Assembly (NCBI GenBank): GCA_964431365.1
Contig: CAYSJJ010000072.1
Span: 1-19,248, forward strand
Reading direction: 5' to 3'
DNA: 19,248 bases
Source of the DNA: Geomobilibacter sp964431365
GTDB lineage: Bacteria > Desulfobacterota > Desulfuromonadia > Geobacterales > DSM-12255
Shown: positions 14,517 through 19,248 of the stretch, piece by piece
How the letters are laid out: every line of letters starts with the position of its first letter
Position numbering within the stretch: the stretch's first letter is position 1
The notes under the pieces: model-generated
The model's database searches: none
What the model was told of the DNA's origin: nothing
What the model saw: the letters and a program-made list of their open reading frames with translations, nothing else
Position numbers and translations under genes: made by a program

Positions 14517-15149
14517 ATGAACGAAGCGGTCGAAGCATTCAAGGATGCACTGCTCACTCTGGACCGGTTTGCCGCACAAGAAGTCCTGCATGAGTCGATC
14601 GACCGGCTGGGACTGGTCCCCACCCTGGAAGAGCTGATAACCTCGGCTCTGGCCGATATCGGCCGGAGCTGGGAAGAAGGAGAGCTCTCCCTCTCCCAGA
14701 TTTACATGGGGGGGTGCATCTGCGAAAGCCTGATAGATCTCTTCCTGCCGCTCGGTGACCCGGGCCGGAAGAGCGAACCGCGACTGGCCGTTGCCGTGTA
14801 CGAGGACTACCACCTGCTCGGCAGAAGGCTCGTCTATTCGGTTCTCCGCTCCGCCGGCTATGACCTGCGCGATTACGGCCGGATCGATCTCGAATCCGCG
14901 CTTCGGCTGGTGAAACAGGACCGGATCCAGGTACTGTTCCTCTCCGCACTCATGCTCCCCTCCGCCCTCCATATAGGTGAGTTGCGACGTCGGCTCGACC
15001 AGGCCGGCCTCGCTGTCAAGATCGTGGTCGGAGGTGCTCCGTTCCGCTTTGACGAAGGTCTCTGGCGCGAGGTGGGCGCCGATGCCATGGGCCGGACCGC
15101 CTCGGATGCCGTCGGGATCCTTCACGAGTTAACCGGAGGTGGCCGATGA
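14517..15149 (+). CDS. Corrinoid (cobalamin)-binding methyl-transfer protein
   Basis: A 210-residue protein with the two-domain layout of methyltransferase-cognate corrinoid proteins (MtaC/MtbC type and the methionine synthase B12 module). Residues 1-85 form the helical cap; the Rossmann-like half has D97-Y-H99-L-L-G102, the DxHxxG motif whose His binds cobalt from below, then SALMLPS (143-149) and VVGGAPF (171-177), matching the SxL and GG loops around the nucleotide tail. Such proteins carry a methyl group as methyl-cob(III)amide between a donor-specific and an acceptor-specific methyltransferase. ATG 14517 is six bases after GGGGAGG; an ATG at 14511 is adjacent to it and too close. The stop overlaps the next start (ATGA). 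Confidence 0.88.
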   Translation: MNEAVEAFKDALLTLDRFAAQEVLHESIDRLGLVPTLEELITSALADIGRSWEEGELSLSQIYMGGCICESLIDLFLPLGDPGRKSEPRLAVAVYEDYHLLGRRLVYSVLRSAGYDLRDYGRIDLESALRLVKQDRIQVLFLSALMLPSALHIGELRRRLDQAGLAVKIVVGGAPFRFDEGLWREVGADAMGRTASDAVGILHELTGGGR

Positions 15150-16222
15150 GCGCCATGACCTCGCTGCAAAGGGTTGCCGCCACCCTCGGCAATCAGGAAC
15201 CGGATCGCGTTCCGTTCTTTCTCTCGCTGACCATGCACGGGGCGCGGGAACTGGGGCTCTCGATCAAGGAGTATTTCTCCCGGGCGGAACTTGTTGCCGA
15301 GGGGCAGATCCGCATGCGGGCAAAATACGGCCACGACTGCCTGAACGGGGTTCCCTACGCTCCGGTGGAGGTTGAGGCCTGGGGAGGGGAGGTGATTTTC
15401 ACCGATGACGGCCCCCCCAATTCGGGAGTGCCGCTGATTGGCTCTCCGGAGGAGATCAACCGTCTGACCCCGCCGACCATCCACGATGCACCCTGTCTGG
15501 TCGAGGTGTTGAAGGCCCAACGTATCATGAAGTCCAGGATCGGCGACGACGCTCCCATCATCGGCGTTGTGGTCTCTCCGTTCTCACTCCCTGTCATGCA
15601 GATGGGATTCGGGCCCTACCTCGACCTCATGCATGAACAGCCGGCGCTGTTCGCCAGATTGATGGCCGTCAACGAGGAGTTCTGCGTGGCATGGGCCAAT
15701 GCCCAACTGGAGGCGGGCGCAACCTTTATCTGTTATTTCGATCCGGTCTCTTCGACGACCATCGTCCCCCGGGAGATGTACCTGAAGAGCGGCTATCTGG
15801 TGGCAAAGCGCACCCTTGCCCGCATAAAGGGACCGACAGCCACCCACCTCGCCTCCGGCCGCTGCCTCCCCATCATCGGGGATGTTGTCGAGACCGGTAC
15901 GAAGGCCATCGGCGTCAGCGTCCGGGAAGAGCTGACGGTCGTCAAGGCTGAGTGCCGCGGCAGGCTCACCGTCGTCGGCAACCTGAATGGGATTGAAATG
16001 CGTCACTGGAGCGACAAGGAGGCGGAACAGGCGGTAAAGCATGCCATTGCCTCGGCCGGTCGGGGGGGCGGCTTTGTCCTGGCGGACAACCATGGCGAGA
16101 TCCCCTGGCAGGTGCCGGAATCGGTGCTGATGGCCATTGCGGAGGCCGTGCGCACGTGGGGAGAGTATCCCCTCACCTGGGTGGAAGCCTATGAGCGAGA
16201 AAATCCACATTCTGGTTTGTGA
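15146..16222 (+). CDS. Uroporphyrinogen decarboxylase-family (MtaA/CmuA-like) methyltransferase
   Basis: A 358-residue protein of the URO-D superfamily: RVPFF near residue 21 as in EPDRVP, then SPFSLPVMQMG, AGATFICYFDPVSS and a long C-terminal helix. In methanogen MtaA/MtbA the active zinc uses an HxC pair and a later Cys. Here the corresponding places read THLASGRC (H234, A236, C240) and LADNHGEIP (N315, H316), so the HxC cysteine is replaced. Enzymes of this type move methyl groups between a corrinoid protein and a thiol or folate acceptor. The start overlaps the corrinoid-protein stop (ATGA) and the end overlaps the next gene by 32 bases, so the three proteins are probably made together. 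Acceptor unknown; a true heme-pathway decarboxylase (HemE) is less likely, given the corrinoid partner. Confidence 0.82.
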   Translation: MSAMTSLQRVAATLGNQEPDRVPFFLSLTMHGARELGLSIKEYFSRAELVAEGQIRMRAKYGHDCLNGVPYAPVEVEAWGGEVIFTDDGPPNSGVPLIGSPEEINRLTPPTIHDAPCLVEVLKAQRIMKSRIGDDAPIIGVVVSPFSLPVMQMGFGPYLDLMHEQPALFARLMAVNEEFCVAWANAQLEAGATFICYFDPVSSTTIVPREMYLKSGYLVAKRTLARIKGPTATHLASGRCLPIIGDVVETGTKAIGVSVREELTVVKAECRGRLTVVGNLNGIEMRHWSDKEAEQAVKHAIASAGRGGGFVLADNHGEIPWQVPESVLMAIAEAVRTWGEYPLTWVEAYERENPHSGL

Positions 16223-17429
16223 GAATTACCTGAACGAGGTCAGGGCGGTCATCGCAACGGACAGGGCGTTCGCGGGGGTAAGCGTCTCCGCGTTTCCGAG
16301 CCGCTGCGGCCGACCGCCCCTGTCGTTGGAAGAGGTGGCGCAGCACCTCCCTGCGCCGGACGACATCATCGGCGACGCGTGCCTGGCCCTGCTGCGAGAA
16401 GTGCCCGCCATTGGCAACCGCCATCACCTCCACATCGCTACTCCCTGTTTCGCCATGTTCATGGGACATCGGCAGGTCGAGAAGGCCATCCAGGAGGGGG
16501 CCTATCTGCTGACGCCCGGCTGGCTCACCCACTGGCGTGAGCGGATCGCATCCTGGGGATTCTCACAGGACGGGCTGCGCACCTTTCTGCACGAAACCAC
16601 GAAGAGCCTGGTATTGCTGGATACCGGGATCGACAGCGACAGCGCTCACCTTCTCAAGGCGTTTAGCGAATATGTGGACCTCCCCTGCAGCATCGTTCCG
16701 ATCGGGCTCGACCATTTCTCCCAGTTCCTCAGGATCGTCGTCCTCGAGCGCCAGCTGGAACTGCAGAAGAGCAAGACCGACGAGACGATCACGAACCTCC
16801 GGCAGAAGTCGTCGGACTACGCCATGGCCCTGGACCTCCTCGGCAGGTTCAACCGGATGAAGGACGAAGAGGAGACCATTCGGCTGATCCTGGATATTTT
16901 CGACATGCTGCTGGCGCCGAAAGAACTAACCTATGTCTGCTTCGAGGAGGGAGAGCCGCTCCATGCGCACTCTCTGCGCGCCGAGACCTGCAGGCCCGAT
17001 CAGGCGACCATCCGGCGCATCGCCGATTTCCAGGGGAACCACGCCTGGAACGATCCGGGGGGCGGCCTATTCCGCGTCGCCATCAGCGACGAAACACTCG
17101 GCATCGTCATTGTCGACCGTATTACGTTCCCGGAATACCGCCAGCACTATCTCGATCTGGCCCTCACGATTCTCCTGCCGATCTGCGCCCTCTCCATCAA
17201 CAATGCCCGCAATTATCAGCATGTGAAACGGACCGAACAGGCGCTGCTCAACCTCAACGAAGAGCTTGAGCAGAGGGTTCATGAGAGAACCGCCGAACTG
17301 GAACGGAACAACGCGCAACTGATGCAGATGAACCGGTTCCTGGTCAACCGGGAGTTACGTATGATCGATCTGAAGGGGAAAATACGGGAGCTGGAAGGCA
17401 AGTCAGGGGGAAACCCAGACAAAACGTAG
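16191..17429 (+). CDS. DUF1638-like/GAF-like sensor protein with coiled coil and no output domain
   Basis: A 412-residue soluble protein. Residues 1-185 resemble DUF1638 as I remember it: ILVCENYLNEV, FPSRCGRPPLS, GDACLAL, TPCFAMF, AYLLTPGWLTHW, LVLLDTG. The cysteines C10, C39, C64 and C86 could form a metal or cofactor site. Residues about 210-340 form a GAF-like region (ALDLLGRFNRMKDEEETIRL). Residues 345-402 are a strong coiled coil, ending NRFLVNRELRMIDLKGKIRE, the linker normally found just before a histidine-kinase or cyclase domain. The protein stops there, and no kinase is encoded downstream. Its start lies within the methyltransferase gene (32-base overlap). It may sense a ligand and act on a partner in trans, or be a truncated kinase. 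The DUF1638 call is moderate. Confidence 0.62.
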   Translation: MSEKIHILVCENYLNEVRAVIATDRAFAGVSVSAFPSRCGRPPLSLEEVAQHLPAPDDIIGDACLALLREVPAIGNRHHLHIATPCFAMFMGHRQVEKAIQEGAYLLTPGWLTHWRERIASWGFSQDGLRTFLHETTKSLVLLDTGIDSDSAHLLKAFSEYVDLPCSIVPIGLDHFSQFLRIVVLERQLELQKSKTDETITNLRQKSSDYAMALDLLGRFNRMKDEEETIRLILDIFDMLLAPKELTYVCFEEGEPLHAHSLRAETCRPDQATIRRIADFQGNHAWNDPGGGLFRVAISDETLGIVIVDRITFPEYRQHYLDLALTILLPICALSINNARNYQHVKRTEQALLNLNEELEQRVHERTAELERNNAQLMQMNRFLVNRELRMIDLKGKIRELEGKSGGNPDKT

Positions 17430-17548
17430 GATGGAGCTGATGCCTTCAGGAGCCGCGGGGACAGATACGTTTCGCTAACAGCTTCAGAACGGACCTGATC
17501 CCATCCCCACGCCTGTTTTGCCACCTTGTGGAATAGCTGAGCTGCCAG

Positions 17549-17576
17549 TTGCCCGCCCGATGACTCCTGGTATCAT
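17549..17576 (+). promoter_or_regulatory. Possible promoter giving a leaderless peptidase mRNA
   Basis: TTGCCC (17549-17554), 16-base spacer, TATCAT (17571-17576, 5 of 6). The expected start site is at about 17583, the A of the ATG. No Shine-Dalgarno sequence precedes that ATG, which fits. Confidence 0.45.
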
Positions 17577-17582
17577 TTCTCC

Positions 17583-19248
17583 ATGAACTTCTACAGGTTG
17601 CAGCCCCGTTTCATCCTCCACATCGCCTTGACGAGCACTCTCCTGCTGTTCCTGTTCCTGCTCCCCGCCTGCTCGCGGGCACAGGGGCCGGAGCTCCTGT
17701 CGCTGGACGTGGCCGTACGCCTGCTGCCGGACGAACAGCGGCTGACCGGGACGGCCATCGCTACCCTGCCGCCTGGCCCCGAAGCGCCGGTTGTCTTCGC
17801 TCTCGCCCCGCAGGTCCGGGTCGAAGGGGTGCGCAGCGGGTCCTCGACGCTCAGACACACCCTGCGGGACGGGCTTCTGACCGTCACCCTGCCGGCCGCC
17901 GACCGGGAGCGTCAGGTGGCCATCGCCTACGAAGGGCGTTTCGCCGACCAGATCCCCACGCGGATCGTCTCCTTCGAAGATCCGACTTACGGCGTCAGCG
18001 GCGTCATCTCCCCCCAGGGGACCTACCTGAGCGGCGATGCCGGGTGGTACCCGCGGCCGGCCGCCGAGCCCCACCGCCTGACCGTGCGGGTCGCTGCCCC
18101 CTCGGGGATGGAGGCGATCACCGAAGGGGAGAGGAGCGCCCACACGAGCGATGACCGGGAGAGCTCCTCCACCTGGACCGTCGTCCGCCCCTTCGGGCCG
18201 CTGGCCTTGTCGGCCGGCCCGTACCGGATACACGAGCGCAAAGAGGGGGCGATCACCCTCTACACCTATTTCCTGCCGGACAATGAAAAGCTCTCCGACC
18301 GCTACCTGGATGCGGTGGCCGGCTATCTGCGCATCTATCAGGGGCTCTTCGGCCCGTATCCGTTCCGCAAGTTCGCGGTGGTGGAGAATTTCCTCCCTAC
18401 CGGCTACGGCTTTCCCTCCTACACCCTGCTGGGGAGCGGTGTCATTCGCCTTCCGTTCATCCTGGAGAGCAGCCTCCCCCATGAGCTGGCCCACTGCTGG
18501 TGGGGGAACGGCGTGCACGTGGCACCGTCGGGAGGCAACTGGTGCGAGGGGCTTGCCACCTATGTGGCGGATTACCTGGTGCTGGAGCGGAAAGGGGAGC
18601 GGGAGGCCAGGGAGTACCGTCAGCGCCTGATCAACGATTATGCCGCTCTGGTCGGCCCCGGCCAGGACTTTCCGCTGCGGGCCTTCCGGGGGCGGGCCGA
18701 CCCGGCCTCCCGTGCCATCGGCTATGGCAAGGCTGCCATGCTCTTCCACATGATCCGCCGGACCATCGGCGACGAGGCGTTCTTCAAGGGGCTGCGCAGC
18801 GTGGTTGCGACGAGGCTTTTCCAGACCGCCTCCTGGGACGACCTGGTGACTGCCTTCAGCCAGGCCGGGGGGCGCGATCTCGCGCCTTTTGTCGCCCCGT
18901 GGCTTGACCGGCCCGGCGGGCCGGAGTTGGCCCTGGAACAGGTAGCCGTGGCCGCTTGCGGGTCCGGCTGGAAGGTGACCGGCATGGTGCGGCAGGCGCC
19001 GGCGTATGGAGGCCTGAACGTTACCGTGGCGTTGGAGACGGACAAGGGTGTCATACGCCGGCAACTGGTCCTGACTGGTAACTCGACACCCTTTAGTCTG
19101 GATGTCACAGCCCGGCCCCGGCGGCTGCAGCTCGACCCGGATACCGACCTGTTCCGGGTGGTGCCGGTTGCGGACCTGCCGCCAACCGTGAACCGGCTGA
19201 AGGGGGCAAAGGGGTTGACGGTGATCGTGGCAGCCGGACAACGGCCGG
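17583..19248 (+). CDS. M1-family metallopeptidase, predicted lipoprotein, 3' partial
   Basis: The frame is open from ATG 17583 to the window edge (555 residues visible), with no stop. A signal peptide with lipobox LPAC (cut before the Cys near residue 30) predicts a membrane-anchored lipoprotein facing the periplasm. The zinc site is HELAH (300-304) with a glutamate ligand at 322 in GNWCEGLATY. The Glu is 22 residues after the first His, one fewer than the HExxHx18E of classical M1 aminopeptidases; HExxH-x17-E is seen in a bacterial branch with HExxHxWWGNxV. No classical GAMEN motif is present; VENFLPTGYGFPSYT takes that place. M1 enzymes remove N-terminal residues from peptides. Later helices (SRAIGYGKAAMLFHMI) match the family. 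Orphan gene; nothing upstream in its operon. Confidence 0.85.
   Translation, partial: MNFYRLQPRFILHIALTSTLLLFLFLLPACSRAQGPELLSLDVAVRLLPDEQRLTGTAIATLPPGPEAPVVFALAPQVRVEGVRSGSSTLRHTLRDGLLTVTLPAADRERQVAIAYEGRFADQIPTRIVSFEDPTYGVSGVISPQGTYLSGDAGWYPRPAAEPHRLTVRVAAPSGMEAITEGERSAHTSDDRESSSTWTVVRPFGPLALSAGPYRIHERKEGAITLYTYFLPDNEKLSDRYLDAVAGYLRIYQGLFGPYPFRKFAVVENFLPTGYGFPSYTLLGSGVIRLPFILESSLPHELAHCWWGNGVHVAPSGGNWCEGLATYVADYLVLERKGEREAREYRQRLINDYAALVGPGQDFPLRAFRGRADPASRAIGYGKAAMLFHMIRRTIGDEAFFKGLRSVVATRLFQTASWDDLVTAFSQAGGRDLAPFVAPWLDRPGGPELALEQVAVAACGSGWKVTGMVRQAPAYGGLNVTVALETDKGVIRRQLVLTGNSTPFSLDVTARPRRLQLDPDTDLFRVVPVADLPPTVNRLKGAKGLTVIVAAGQRP

Noticed and set aside
17484..19241. Long minus-strand reading frame opposite the M1 peptidase
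   Set aside because: It is a GC-rich shadow: composition is Gly/Arg/Pro-rich with no recognisable domain, while the plus strand carries a clear lipobox and zinc site.

Overview
The window looks like a chromosomal piece of a GC-rich Geobacteraceae-type bacterium (Desulfuromonadota). This is inferred from gene content and was not tested by a search. The pointers are a minor-pilin/PilY1 cluster, a hemerythrin-like protein, a small c-type cytochrome, a corrinoid methyl-transfer gene set and the overall codon style. I see no rRNA, tRNA, CRISPR array, transposase or phage gene.

Layout: 1-1286 holds the 3' end of a hemerythrin-domain gene, then an exported DUF3108 protein. Between them lie a perfect 11-bp hairpin and a possible 19-codon leader peptide. 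Positions 1509-7831 are a co-directional type IV pilus assembly operon: PilV-like, PilW-like and PilX-like minor pilins, a small secreted protein of unknown function, a large PilY1 adhesin with several calcium-loop motifs, and a FimT/GspH-like pseudopilin. pilY1 carries a G10 homopolymer inside its coding sequence, a candidate contingency locus.

Positions 7854-9503 on the minus strand encode a one-heme cytochrome/DUF4124-like protein and a TSUP (TauE/SafE) anion exporter. Facing away from the exporter, 9640-10718 encode a two-gene split chromate transporter (CHR family). An ACP phosphodiesterase (10765-11364) follows. Its stop codon lies in the left arm of a 194-bp nested palindrome (11362-11555). 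Next is a quinone-oxidoreductase-like dehydrogenase with a good promoter, a candidate operator and a strong intrinsic terminator, then a small HExxH membrane protein and an amidohydrolase.

Positions 14517-17429 are the most unusual part: three overlapping genes for a stand-alone corrinoid-binding protein, a uroporphyrinogen-decarboxylase-family methyltransferase with an altered zinc site, and a Cys-containing N-terminal domain fused to a GAF-like region and coiled coil that ends with no kinase or other output domain. No substrate-specific methyltransferase or corrinoid reactivase is nearby. The set may be a methyl-transfer module coupled to sensing. The window ends inside an M1-family lipoprotein peptidase (17583 onward) whose promoter position suggests a leaderless mRNA.
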